Assembly (NCBI GenBank): GCA_021789855.1 | Contig: JAJYIW010000006.1 | Coordinates: 1-38,158, forward strand | Direction of reading: 5' to 3' | Length of the DNA stretch: 38,158 nt | Source of the DNA: Chloroflexota bacterium | GTDB taxonomy: Bacteria > Chloroflexota > Anaerolineae > Anaerolineales > Anaerolineaceae | Part shown: in pieces, positions 15,542 to 23,942 of the stretch | How the letters are laid out: each line of letters begins with the position of its first letter | How positions within the stretch are numbered: the first letter of the stretch is position 1 | Notes under the pieces: generated by a model | What the model was told of the DNA's origin: nothing | Seen by the model: only the letters and a program-made list of their open reading frames with translations | Databases searched by the model: none | Program-made: the position numbers and the translations under genes

Positions 15542-16963
15542 CTATTTTAACCCAGCTATGCTCAAACCGCTATTTAAAATATCTTTTACGCGCTCAGCGG
15601 CGGTCGTCTCGCAATACACGCGTAAAATGGGCTCCGTACCAGAAAATCGGATCAGCAGCCATCCGCCATCTTCAAGATTAAATTTATAACCATCCATCGT
15701 ATCCAGGCCGGTGACTTTCAGCCCGCCGATGGTGGCGGGGTGGGCGGCCAGGATGGATGCTTCCCGGCTTTTACGGTCGCCAGTAAAATGGGTATCGATC
15801 CGGTCGTAATAATGCGCGCCCACTTTACTAAACAAGAGATCTATCAATTGAGAAGGTTTGCATTTCAGCCTGACCATCATATCCAGCAGGTAGAGACCAG
15901 CTAAAATCCCGTCTCTTTCCGGCACATTTCCCCTGAAGGCATAGCCGCCCGATTCTTCTCCTCCGATCATAGCGTCGGTTTCTAACATCTTGGGGGCAAC
16001 GTATTTAAATCCGACCCCGGTCTCGTAAACCGGAACATGGTAAAGCGCTCCGAGCTTGTTCAACATACTGGTAGTTGATAACGTTTTGACGATGGGGCCT
16101 CGTTCACCCCTAACTTCGAGAAGGTAGTAGGCCAGGAGGGCGTAAGCTTGAAGCTGGTTGATGAATTTCCCATGTTCATCTCCAATCCCCAGGCGATCCG
16201 CATCTCCATCGGTTACGATGAGCACGTCGGCCTGGCGCTCAACCGTGGTACGTAGGCCCACATCGATGTTCGGTGGGATGGGCTCAGGGCGGGCCATTTC
16301 AGGGAAAATGGGGTTGCGAGTGTTGTGAATCTCAAAGACGTGGGTTTTCCCCCCATTTAACAGGGAGGAGAACCAGGTAGCGCCGTTGCCCCACATGGCG
16401 TCAAACACAATGTTGAGCCCTGCATCGCGGATTGGGGCCAGGTCGATCAGTCCTTTGAGGTGCTCGATGTAGGCCGGCCTGGGATCGAAATACTGGACTT
16501 TTCGGTCTTCCAGGGCTTTATCCAGAGATACCCTTTTCACCTCATCAGCCGAGTTGGGAATATACGACTCAATTTCGGATAGGCCTTCGGGTGGGATCGC
16601 GCCGCCATGTTCGTCGCGCACTTTGTACCCGTTATCCGTGGGAGGATTATGCGAGGCGGTAATGTTGACGGCGCCGGTTGCCTGGCGGTTGACCACGGAG
16701 TAGGCGATCACCGGGGTAGGGGTGGCGCCATCCGTCAGGTAGACTCGCAACCCATTGCCTGCCAGCACTTCTGCGGCGGTAGCGGCGAAATTTTCCGAGT
16801 GGAAGCGTTTGTCGTGGCCGACCACCACCCATTCTCCCTGTTTTCCATGGTTCAGGAGGTAAGTGGCAAATCCCTGTGTGCATCGCTGGACATTTTCAAA
16901 CGTATAATCACCGGCAATATACCCACGCCAGCCGTCTGTACCGAATTTGATCTTTTTTACCAT
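15542..16963 (-). CDS. Phosphoglucomutase/phosphomannomutase family protein
   Basis: The alpha-D-phosphohexomutase has all four domain signatures: active-site serine loop [13 protein letters not shown], metal loop TDGDADRLG, sugar-binding GGEESGGY and phosphate-binding [12 protein letters not shown]. It interconverts hexose 1- and 6-phosphates for glycogen or surface-sugar synthesis. The ORF track starts at a TTG (16975); the ATG at 16963 has GGGAG five bases upstream, so I use it (473 residues). The exact sugar (glucose, mannose, glucosamine) cannot be decided. It heads a pgm-tatD-prenyl synthase transcript. Confidence 0.93.
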   Translation of the reverse strand: MVKKIKFGTDGWRGYIAGDYTFENVQRCTQGFATYLLNHGKQGEWVVVGHDKRFHSENFAATAAEVLAGNGLRVYLTDGATPTPVIAYSVVNRQATGAVNITASHNPPTDNGYKVRDEHGGAIPPEGLSEIESYIPNSADEVKRVSLDKALEDRKVQYFDPRPAYIEHLKGLIDLAPIRDAGLNIVFDAMWGNGATWFSSLLNGGKTHVFEIHNTRNPIFPEMARPEPIPPNIDVGLRTTVERQADVLIVTDGDADRLGIGDEHGKFINQLQAYALLAYYLLEVRGERGPIVKTLSTTSMLNKLGALYHVPVYETGVGFKYVAPKMLETDAMIGGEESGGYAFRGNVPERDGILAGLYLLDMMVRLKCKPSQLIDLLFSKVGAHYYDRIDTHFTGDRKSREASILAAHPATIGGLKVTGLDTMDGYKFNLEDGGWLLIRFSGTEPILRVYCETTAAERVKDILNSGLSIAGLK

Positions 16964-17040
16964 CTCATCTCCCAAATGTGATTATCCTAGTCAAGATGCC
17001 CCAATTATATCAGGGGTAAAACGTGCCGGCTGACCGAGGC

Positions 17041-18054
17041 TTAATAGCGCTTACGGATGGCGGGGATCAAATAATCGGCAAAAGCGTGTTGCTGGTCGTA
17101 TTCGGGTGACCAGTTCCAGTCCTGCCGCGCCGACGTGTCATCGACATCCGCCGGCCATGAATCGACGATATTCTGCCGGCTCTGGTGAGGCGAAAAGGTG
17201 ATCGTTGACCTGGGAAAAGCGGCCTTGACGATATCATAAATTTCCAGGGCGGTCAGGCTGAAACTGGTGACGTTGTACACATATTGGGTCAGGCGTTCAC
17301 GGGGGACTTCCTCCAGATCCAGGAGGGCTTTGATGGCATCGGGCATGACCATAAACGGCAGGCGAGTATCCGGCCGGACAAAGCATGCGTAAGGAACATT
17401 TTCCGCCGCGGCGTGAAGCATCTCTGGAGCATAATCGCTGGTCCCGCCGGTAGGGATGGTCACTGCGCTGATCAGCCCGGGGAAGCGCAAAGCGCGGAAG
17501 TCGATGGTGTTCTTGTCGTGATCCGCGGCCAGTTGGCGGTAGTGCGCGGCGTAGTAGCGGCCTAACTGCTCGACGTAAAGCTTGTTGCAGCCATACATGG
17601 TGTTGGGATTACACCATTCGTTTTCTTTGACCTTGCCAACCCGTTCTTTTACTTCTAAATTGGGGAGGCCATAAGCCGCAATGGAGCTGGGATACAGGAA
17701 TTTGACCGAGCGTCCTTGCCATTGAGATTGCTCAACGGCCAGGCGCAACAGGTTGAGCGTGCCCTCGACGTTGACCCGGTGGGCTGTTTCCGGGTTATAT
17801 TCGGCCTTCGTTGATAACAGGGAAGCCAGGTGGTAGATCGTGTGAATTTCAAACTCGACCACCAACCGGCCTAATAACATGGTATCCAGGATGTCGCCCA
17901 GGATAAAACGGTTGCAATAAGGTTTCAGGCTTTCGTCCAGCGGAGAAACATCCAGGGCGACAATGTTGACGTTCCCTTGCTGCCCGAGATGGGTAATCAG
18001 CCCATGACCGATTTCACCGTTGGCTCCGGTGATCAATACGACTTCCTTGCGCAT
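17041..18054 (-). CDS. NAD-dependent epimerase/dehydratase, L-threonine 3-dehydrogenase-like SDR
   Basis: The 337-residue extended short-chain dehydrogenase has the N-terminal Rossmann motif GANGEIG (10-16), an acidic residue for NAD ribose binding (ALD), 'SSIAAYG' and the catalytic YxxxK in MYGCNKLY. GANGEIG and the 'YPSSIAAYG' region recall SDR-type L-threonine 3-dehydrogenase as well as nucleotide-sugar epimerases, so the substrate is open. The start ATG follows GAGGAGAG at a good distance. It is separated by about 77 bases from pgm and by about 165 from secF, so it is probably transcribed alone. Confidence 0.82.
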   Translation of the reverse strand: MRKEVVLITGANGEIGHGLITHLGQQGNVNIVALDVSPLDESLKPYCNRFILGDILDTMLLGRLVVEFEIHTIYHLASLLSTKAEYNPETAHRVNVEGTLNLLRLAVEQSQWQGRSVKFLYPSSIAAYGLPNLEVKERVGKVKENEWCNPNTMYGCNKLYVEQLGRYYAAHYRQLAADHDKNTIDFRALRFPGLISAVTIPTGGTSDYAPEMLHAAAENVPYACFVRPDTRLPFMVMPDAIKALLDLEEVPRERLTQYVYNVTSFSLTALEIYDIVKAAFPRSTITFSPHQSRQNIVDSWPADVDDTSARQDWNWSPEYDQQHAFADYLIPAIRKRY

Positions 18055-18154
18055 ATCTCTCTCCTCATCGTTTATTCTACTGCATAAATCTACGAATCAC
18101 GCTCAGATCATACCGAGCCGCCCGGAGGCGACGCTGCCCTGGCACCCCGGGTGA

Positions 18155-18194
18155 TAAAAAATGGGCCCTGACGATAACCGTGGTCAGAACCCAT
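18155..18194 (-). terminator. Rho-independent terminator after secDF
   Basis: On the minus strand an interrupted stem (ATGGG/CCCAT with inner CTGAC/GTCAG) is followed by TTTTTT. It lies 28 bases after the secF stop and ends the secD-secF transcript. It is not in the ORF track. Confidence 0.85.
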
Positions 18195-18221
18195 TCGTGA
18201 CTCTACAATGAACCCGACCTC

Positions 18222-19169
18222 TTAATCGGTGGTGGCCGTGCTCGGCTTTTTCCAGTTACCCTTGAACCAGTAACGCCATTCGTGATTTTCCCAAACAACC
18301 AGGATGGGTGAGGCATTGAAGATGGAAGAGTAGGTGCCGCTAAAGACGCCGATCAGCAGGACAATGACAAAGTGGCGAATAGTTACACCCCCGAATAGAG
18401 CCAGGGTGAACAGGGTGAACATCACGGTGAGCTGAGTATTGATCGAGCGATCGAGCGTCTGAACGACCGAGTGGTTGACGACTCGCTCGAAGGCCAGCCT
18501 TGGGTGGATGTTGGCATTTTCGCGAATGCGGTCGAACACCACGATGGTGTCATGAACGGAGAAGCCGATAACCGTCAGGAGGGCGGTCAAGAAGAGAGAA
18601 TCGACCTCCCAGCCCAGGAAATGGCCCAGGATAGCGCCCATCCCCACCACTACGGCGACATCGTGGAGCATGGCAATAATAGCGGCAGTGCCAAAGCGGT
18701 ATGCATAAGGCACTTTTCGGAAAGCAAAGGTGATATACAGCAAGATGAAAAACGCAGCGATGCCCACCGCTTCCGTACCGCGCAGGGTGACCTCCGCGCC
18801 GATGGTGGGGCCGACACTGTCAAATTCCAGCTCAGTGACCTTGCTATTGAATTGCTTGCTCAGCGAAGCTTCGACCTTGTCTTTAGTTTCCTGATCCATT
18901 TGCTTGGAACGGATCAGCAGTGTATTCTGGCCAGAAGTCTGCACCTGGGGATCGCGGATCGGATTCTGGCTGGTGGAGAGAGAATTGTAAATGGCAATGA
19001 CCTGGGCCGGCTGGGGCACCTTGCCTGAATCGAACTTGACTTGTAGCATGCTGCCGCCGGTGAAGTCGATGGCCAGGGGCAGTCCCCAGATTGCCAGGGA
19101 GATCATCCCGGGGATGATGACTGCCAGGGAGATAGCGAAGAACAGGTATCTCTTTCCGATGATATTCAT
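18222..19169 (-). CDS. secF: Protein translocase subunit SecF
   Basis: The 315-residue protein has the SecF layout: a first membrane helix followed by 'LAIDFTGGSMLQV' (the conserved DFTGG), a periplasmic P4 domain, then five helices with 'FSVHDTIVVFDRIREN' and 'RSINTQL'. With SecD it forms a proton-driven accessory that pulls exported proteins through SecYEG. It begins one base after the secD stop. Separate secD and secF genes, rather than a fused secDF, is the common Gram-negative arrangement. Confidence 0.97.
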   Translation of the reverse strand: MNIIGKRYLFFAISLAVIIPGMISLAIWGLPLAIDFTGGSMLQVKFDSGKVPQPAQVIAIYNSLSTSQNPIRDPQVQTSGQNTLLIRSKQMDQETKDKVEASLSKQFNSKVTELEFDSVGPTIGAEVTLRGTEAVGIAAFFILLYITFAFRKVPYAYRFGTAAIIAMLHDVAVVVGMGAILGHFLGWEVDSLFLTALLTVIGFSVHDTIVVFDRIRENANIHPRLAFERVVNHSVVQTLDRSINTQLTVMFTLFTLALFGGVTIRHFVIVLLIGVFSGTYSSIFNASPILVVWENHEWRYWFKGNWKKPSTATTD

Positions 19170-19170
19170 C

Positions 19171-20712
19171 TTACTCTCCTTCGACGCCGAACCACCTGGG
19201 ATGTTCCCCGATCTTCAGGTTATCCAGAACCAGGTGCAAGAAGGTGCGAGTCACAACGATGGCGGTAAACAGGCTGACCAGGACACCCAGGGCCAGGGTG
19301 AGAGAAAAGCCTTTCACCAGGCTGGCGCCAAAGGTGTTGCCGAACCAGAATAGAATGACACACGTAATGAGGGTTGAGAAGTTTGAATCCCGGATGGAGG
19401 GCCATGCCCGTTGCCAACCCAGGTCAATGGCCTGGTGCAAGGTGCGCCCAGCACGCAGCTCTTCCTTCAGGCGTTCAAAAATGAGGATGTTCGCATCGAC
19501 CGCTACCCCTACGCTCAGGACAAAGCCGGCAATACCGGGCAGGGATAAGGTGACCGGGATGAGTTTATAAATAGCAAAGGTGGTCAGGGCGTACAGCGTC
19601 AATGCCAGGTCGGCCAGGACCCCAGGCAGGCGGTAATACAACGCCATGAAAAAAATCACGACGGCCATGCCGATGATCCCGGCGATAGCGCTTTTGCGGA
19701 TAGAGTCCTGGCCGAGGGTGGCGCCGATGGAGGTGGTCTGCAGGATTTTTAGCGGCACCGGCAGCGAACCATAGCGTAATTGGATGGCCAGGGCATTGGC
19801 GCTATCATACGTAAACGACCCTTGAATCTGCCCGCTCCCGTCGGTGATCGGGTTAATCACCTGGGGGGCTGAAATGACGTTGCCATCCAGAACAATTCCC
19901 AGGTAGTCTTTAACGTGGTTTGTCGTGTACTGGGCAAAGAGGTTCTTGCCAGTATCCTTGAGGGTAAAACTGATGACATAGTTGCCAAGCGTGTCGCGGG
20001 TCACGCCGACGCTGCTCAGCATATCGCCGGTCATTAAGGCATTGTAGGTGGGCAGGCCGGGGGTGGTGGCGGCTGGGGTGCCCGTGGTGGTGGGGGTGGG
20101 GGTGAGTGAGCCTGCAGCAGCGGTGGTTGGCGTAACGGCCAGGGTGGCTGTGGCGGCTGGAGTGGCTGTGCCAGGCGTGGCCGTGGTTGAGGATGTGATG
20201 GTGGTCGTGGTGGTCGGCGCCGGGGTCACTGAACCGGTGGGCAAAGGCAATGGCGTGGCTTCGCCGGCCGGGGTGCCTACTGTGGCTAAATTGACGTTAA
20301 TTTTCGTGCCGACCGGGAGAGGATTTTGTCCCATGGGGACGAAGGCCAGTTGGCCTACCTGTTTCAGCACTTGCAAAACCTGGTCCTGGTTGGTGATGCC
20401 AGGAAATTCACCCACGATACGGTTGTTGCCTGAGATCTGGAAGGTCACTTCACTAACGCCCAGGGCGTTGCTGCGGTTTTCCAGGATCTGCCTGGCATCC
20501 TGCATGTTCTGTGCAGTGACTGTTTGGCCCGCTGGGACGTCTGCCTCGAGCAATACTTCCAGGCCACCGCGGAGATCCAGACCCAGCTGGGTGGTCAGGC
20601 TCCGGTTGATGCCGAGAATATGGATACCTGGGTTATTGGGCAGGTCAATCCATATCACGGCGGCGGTTAGTAAGATAATGAAAAATAGCAAGCCATAATT
20701 ACGTTGACTCAT
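19171..20712 (-). CDS. secD: Protein translocase subunit SecD with Thr/Pro-rich insert
   Basis: The 513-residue protein has an N-terminal helix, 'GLDLRGGLEVLLEAD' (the DLRGG motif), a P1 domain, then six helices with 'GVAVDANILIFERLKEELR'. Between about residues 145 and 215 is a long insert of Thr, Pro, Ala and Ser (e.g. PTTTTTITSSTTATPGTATP) that SecD does not normally carry. It lies within the external P1 region and would be a flexible extended arm. The ATG is ten bases after GGGAGG. Transcript begins near a hairpin described separately. Confidence 0.96.
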   Translation of the reverse strand: MSQRNYGLLFFIILLTAAVIWIDLPNNPGIHILGINRSLTTQLGLDLRGGLEVLLEADVPAGQTVTAQNMQDARQILENRSNALGVSEVTFQISGNNRIVGEFPGITNQDQVLQVLKQVGQLAFVPMGQNPLPVGTKINVNLATVGTPAGEATPLPLPTGSVTPAPTTTTTITSSTTATPGTATPAATATLAVTPTTAAAGSLTPTPTTTGTPAATTPGLPTYNALMTGDMLSSVGVTRDTLGNYVISFTLKDTGKNLFAQYTTNHVKDYLGIVLDGNVISAPQVINPITDGSGQIQGSFTYDSANALAIQLRYGSLPVPLKILQTTSIGATLGQDSIRKSAIAGIIGMAVVIFFMALYYRLPGVLADLALTLYALTTFAIYKLIPVTLSLPGIAGFVLSVGVAVDANILIFERLKEELRAGRTLHQAIDLGWQRAWPSIRDSNFSTLITCVILFWFGNTFGASLVKGFSLTLALGVLVSLFTAIVVTRTFLHLVLDNLKIGEHPRWFGVEGE

Positions 20713-20740
20713 CCGTTCACGGCCTCCCGTTCACAAAAAT

Positions 20741-20773
20741 GCCAGCGTAAGCTGGCGACAAGCGCAGATTATA
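20741..20773 (-). promoter_or_regulatory. secD promoter with 5'-terminal hairpin resembling an attenuator
   Basis: On the minus strand a perfect TATAAT (plus ATTATA, 20768-20773) is followed within about 12 bases by a perfect hairpin GCCAGC-TTAC-GCTGGC (20741-20756) and ATTTTT. The hairpin would be at the very 5' end of the secD mRNA, 28 bases before its ATG. The -35 is poor (TACTCA). It could be a terminator for the upstream P-loop gene, an attenuator, or an mRNA-stabilising end; sequence alone does not decide. Confidence 0.5.
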
Positions 20774-20804
20774 CCCGTAATAAGGGGATATGAGTAGAGT
20801 CCAT

Positions 20805-21167
20805 TTAAATATCAGGCCGGGCTCCCGACTTTAAGGTTTTCAAGAAGCGAAGCACTGCCTCGGTCACTTCTTGAGGGGTCATTGCATCCGTTTGAAGATA
20901 CAGATCAGCATTCTGCCGGGCATGGCGCAGGCGGAAATGTTGCTCCTGGTAATCGGCTATTGACCAGTCCAGATGGCGCCTTTGTATCGTCACCCCATAC
21001 GAGGCATCCAGAAAAATTAACACGTCAGGGTGAACCAACCGTTGCCACATGTCGGCAACGTATGAATGTTCCTGGCTGATATGTTTGAGCGTTAAAGGGT
21101 AGGCTGCCAGGTTCTTAATCAGGGTCGTTTTTCCCGACCCGCACGGGCCGACAACGCCGATAACCAA
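20805..21167 (-). CDS. Small P-loop NTPase (nucleotide-kinase-like)
   Basis: The 120-residue protein has a Walker A motif GPCGSGKTT at residues 7-15 and a Walker B-like 'VLIFLDAS'. It has a dense charged middle ('RRHLDWSIADYQEQHFRLRH') and no sign of signal peptide or membrane segment. It is too short for most kinases and lacks a recognisable lid, so I call it only a P-loop protein. It starts at TTG, 18 bases after the SpoIIE-type phosphatase stop, so the two are probably cotranscribed. Function unknown. Confidence 0.65.
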   Translation of the reverse strand: MVIGVVGPCGSGKTTLIKNLAAYPLTLKHISQEHSYVADMWQRLVHPDVLIFLDASYGVTIQRRHLDWSIADYQEQHFRLRHARQNADLYLQTDAMTPQEVTEAVLRFLKTLKSGARPDI

Positions 21168-21185
21168 TGTCCTTTTCCAATCAGG

Positions 21186-21896
21186 CTACTCCAGGTCCAC
21201 CGGCAGGCGGACCGACATACGTCTGACCATATCGCCTGTGAGTTGCGTGGTTTTTAAGACCACCACGCTCATATCATCCGATGGGCGGCCTTCATCGAGA
21301 TGGATAGCATTGGCCAGGAGCGAATCCGCGATCTCCTGGGATGAGGGTTCCTGCTCCTCCAAAAGGCCTCCCAATGTGGTGGACACATCCAACTGGGCAC
21401 CAGAGCGCTCACCGGCATGTTCCAGCCCGTCGGTAAATGCCACCACGGTGAGCCCGCTTTCCAGGGGCAGCTCGCAGATCGATGGGCGGATGTTACGCGA
21501 CGTGCCGATGGCAATGCTTTCCGCGCTCAGGCATTCGATGTGATCATTCCTGGCCATGAAAACCGGGGCAGGATTGTTGCGGCTGATCACCAGGGTGTTG
21601 GTTTGCAGATCAACGGAAATAATGTTTAACGTTGCGATGACTTTTCCATTACGCTCGGTAAAGAGATAATCGGAAGAAGCCCTGGCAGCGGCTCCATCTC
21701 GAACCCCCTCGGCCAGCAGGCTGATAACCTTCCGGACAACCATGGTGGAGATAACTTTCGCGCCTCGCCCGGAAGTTTGCCCGTCCGCCAACACGATTGA
21801 CAGGCCGCCGTTCGGGCGCTCGACCACTTCAAGGGTATCCCCACTTTCTGAAGAAGCGTACTTATTGATTTTTGCGATGCCGATTTGTATCTCCAT
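21186..21896 (-). CDS. SpoIIE/RsbU-type PP2C phosphatase
   Basis: The 236-residue protein has the PPM/SpoIIE pattern: 'IVLADGQTSGRGAKV' for the first metal Asp, 'FTDGLEHAGER' near 150 and 'RPSDDMSVVVL' at the end. Such enzymes dephosphorylate anti-anti-sigma factors in partner-switching systems. It has no N-terminal sensor domain, so it is a stand-alone catalytic unit like RsbX. No anti-sigma or anti-anti-sigma gene is nearby, so the target is unknown. It lies downstream of the Cys-tail operon but after an 87-base gap, so a link is unproven. Confidence 0.8.
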   Translation of the reverse strand: MEIQIGIAKINKYASSESGDTLEVVERPNGGLSIVLADGQTSGRGAKVISTMVVRKVISLLAEGVRDGAAARASSDYLFTERNGKVIATLNIISVDLQTNTLVISRNNPAPVFMARNDHIECLSAESIAIGTSRNIRPSICELPLESGLTVVAFTDGLEHAGERSGAQLDVSTTLGGLLEEQEPSSQEIADSLLANAIHLDEGRPSDDMSVVVLKTTQLTGDMVRRMSVRLPVDLE

Positions 21897-21983
21897 GCCC
21901 TGATTTTACATCCAAATACGATGGAATACCTATACTTAAATGACGAACGCGGCTTGTTCCCAGGTTGATTAGGGGGACAAAGC

Positions 21984-22730
21984 CTATGGGACGCGCCCCC
22001 AGGCGTAAAAGGTAGGCACGAATAACACCCTTTCTCCCTGATCCCAGGCATGCTGGTCAAGGGCGATATAAGCCGACCAACCGGATTCCGTCAAGGCCTG
22101 GCCCAGGTCATTCGCAAGGGTATCCTGCTCGGCGGAAATAAGAGCCGGGTCTACCGGGTAGGCCCATTGGCCGCCTAAAATTCCTGCCTCGACGTGAGTC
22201 AGGCCGGCCTGTGAAAAAGTGGCTGCCAGCTTCCTGCCGGCCTGTGGGTCGGCTCCCTGGCGCCGCAGGGCTTCGGTCTCAACCCGGGCGGTTTGTTCTA
22301 AATGGCCGGGATAATCTATCCGGCCTTCGTAATCCGGTTCGGCCAATGCCAGCACGCTACCGCCTGGCCGGGTAATCCGTCGCATCTCCTGCACCGCCTG
22401 GAGTGGAGCCGGGAGCCACAGCAAGAAATAATGACAGAATACCAGGTCGAACTGGCCATCTGCGAAAGGCAGGCGGCTGGCGTCGCCGTTCAGGAATGCG
22501 GTATGCGGGTCGTTAGCCCTGGCCTGTTGGAGCCTGGCGTAATCGATATCGATCCCGAAGGAGGCGGCAGGCGTGTAACTGGCCAACTCAGCAGTCAATA
22601 CGCCCGTCCCGCAGCCTATCTCGATGACCCGGCGGGCGGCGGGTAGGCCTGCCCGTGGATAGAGGTAGCGGCGCAGCGGTTCGGTCCAATGGGCCTGTTG
22701 TACAAAGCGGGCGTGCCAGTTAAACCCCAC
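21984..22730 (-). CDS. Class I SAM-dependent methyltransferase
   Basis: The 248-residue protein has the Rossmann methyltransferase motifs: motif I VIEIGCGTG (35-43), an acidic residue in 'GIDIDYARL', motif 'NGDASRLPFADGQFDLVF' and 'EMRRITRPGGSVL'. The methyl acceptor is unknown. It starts at GTG, 12 bases after the degenerate radical SAM gene, and is the last gene of the five-gene minus-strand operon, which suggests it may act on the same target or its cofactor. It could also be an unrelated methyltransferase drawn in by chance. Confidence 0.88.
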   Translation of the reverse strand: MGFNWHARFVQQAHWTEPLRRYLYPRAGLPAARRVIEIGCGTGVLTAELASYTPAASFGIDIDYARLQQARANDPHTAFLNGDASRLPFADGQFDLVFCHYFLLWLPAPLQAVQEMRRITRPGGSVLALAEPDYEGRIDYPGHLEQTARVETEALRRQGADPQAGRKLAATFSQAGLTHVEAGILGGQWAYPVDPALISAEQDTLANDLGQALTESGWSAYIALDQHAWDQGERVLFVPTFYAWGRVP

Positions 22731-22742
22731 GCCGTCAATCGC

Positions 22743-23906
22743 TCACGCCTGGGGCCGGTTTTTCCAGATTGATTCCCACGAATCAACCAGGAGATTCCCC
22801 ATTACGGTCGTGACGCCCTGTTCTGGCAAAACATCGCCGTCGGGTTCAACATATAGCCAGGCTTTCCCCATTCCCTGGGGTAGGGAGGTATGCTCGGCCA
22901 CCTCGAGCGCCACCGGATGGAGTGACGAATAAGGCACGGGCAGGTCCCATTCCAGGGGAAGGCCCAGATGAGCGGCTGTTACCCCGGCATTTTTCACCGC
23001 TTCCGATAAATCTTCCGAGCTGGCGCTGAGCGATAGCGACTTCACGCCCATGTCTGCGAGCCGCTGCAACAGGGAAGAAATGGTTGCCTGGTTATCCGGC
23101 GTAAGGGTTATATGCACGGTGGTGAAGATATCCGCTGTCAGCACATCCCTTACCGCTTCCCATGACTGTTCGGCTTCGGGGTGAAGCACGATCAGCAGGT
23201 GGTCGAGGCCGTTTTGCAACAGGCTGCCCAGGTATTCGTGTTCGGACAGGCGCAGACCGTCGCTGAGCAGGCCGCTGACCAATCCCACCTTTTCAGCATA
23301 AGCGATCAGGTCGGGCAGGTCGGGGCGCATGGTCGGCTCACCGCCGGTAAAAACGATGTGGGGGATGCCTGCCTGCCAGGCTTTATCCATGATCACCTGC
23401 CACTCGGCGGTGGTCAATTCGCGCCGCACACGCCCTGCCGGCACATCTTCGGGATTCGAAGCGGCCGAGACGCGGTAGGTCAAAGCGCAATCCAACCGGT
23501 AAGGCGCGGATAGCTCGGTTGTATAAGGGTCGCGCCGCTCAAAATTGAGGAAGGTTTCTGGATCCAGGTTGGGCGCGTGGATCAATGCGTCGATCTGGTC
23601 GCGCAGCATATAAAAATCCTTAAGCGCCTCATCTTTTTTAACGTGGTAACGCCGCGACATTTGCTTTCCGATTTCGGCATCCGGCGTTTGTTTGACCAGG
23701 TAATAAGCTAATTCTGCCGCGGTCTGGTTCAGATGGAGGACGGTTTTGGCGTTGACAATTAATAAGCCCAGGCCGTCCGGCTCCAGGCGTAAATGCAGGC
23801 GATATTGTTGAGGCGTCTCTGGAGGCGTCTGGTAATGGTAAATACCCGCCGGCAGGGGGAGCTTTTTAGGGAAGATTTTTTGGTAAGTATCGCGCAATCG
23901 GTTCAT
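22743..23906 (-). CDS. Degenerate radical SAM paralogue without cluster cysteines (pseudoenzyme)
   Basis: The 387-residue protein aligns along its length with the radical SAM enzyme just upstream: a PqqD-like N-terminal region (about 45-110), then the SAM core with 'HIVFTGGEPTMR' (about 183-194) and an 'EPDG' region at the end. Where the active paralogue has YRCNNNCAHC this protein has 'YRVSAASNP', so all three iron-sulfur ligands are gone, and the SPASM cysteines are gone too. Cys140 is its only cysteine. It is intact, unshifted and has its own GAGG site, so it is selected as a protein, probably as a scaffold or substrate-delivery partner. It cannot carry a [4Fe-4S] cluster in the usual way. 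Confidence 0.88.
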   Translation of the reverse strand: MNRLRDTYQKIFPKKLPLPAGIYHYQTPPETPQQYRLHLRLEPDGLGLLIVNAKTVLHLNQTAAELAYYLVKQTPDAEIGKQMSRRYHVKKDEALKDFYMLRDQIDALIHAPNLDPETFLNFERRDPYTTELSAPYRLDCALTYRVSAASNPEDVPAGRVRRELTTAEWQVIMDKAWQAGIPHIVFTGGEPTMRPDLPDLIAYAEKVGLVSGLLSDGLRLSEHEYLGSLLQNGLDHLLIVLHPEAEQSWEAVRDVLTADIFTTVHITLTPDNQATISSLLQRLADMGVKSLSLSASSEDLSEAVKNAGVTAAHLGLPLEWDLPVPYSSLHPVALEVAEHTSLPQGMGKAWLYVEPDGDVLPEQGVTTVMGNLLVDSWESIWKNRPQA

Positions 23907-23942
23907 GGTTCCTCAACTTATCTGCAGAATGGCCAGAAATGC

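Noticed and set aside
20048-20698. 216-residue plus-strand ORF with Val/Gly repeats
   Set aside because: It is the antisense of the Thr/Pro-rich insert of SecD; the low complexity is inherited from the real gene.
21897-21983. Possible terminator hairpin after the methyltransferase gene
   Set aside because: GGCTTTGTCCC pairs imperfectly with GGGAACAAGCC (2-base internal mismatch) and no T-run follows.
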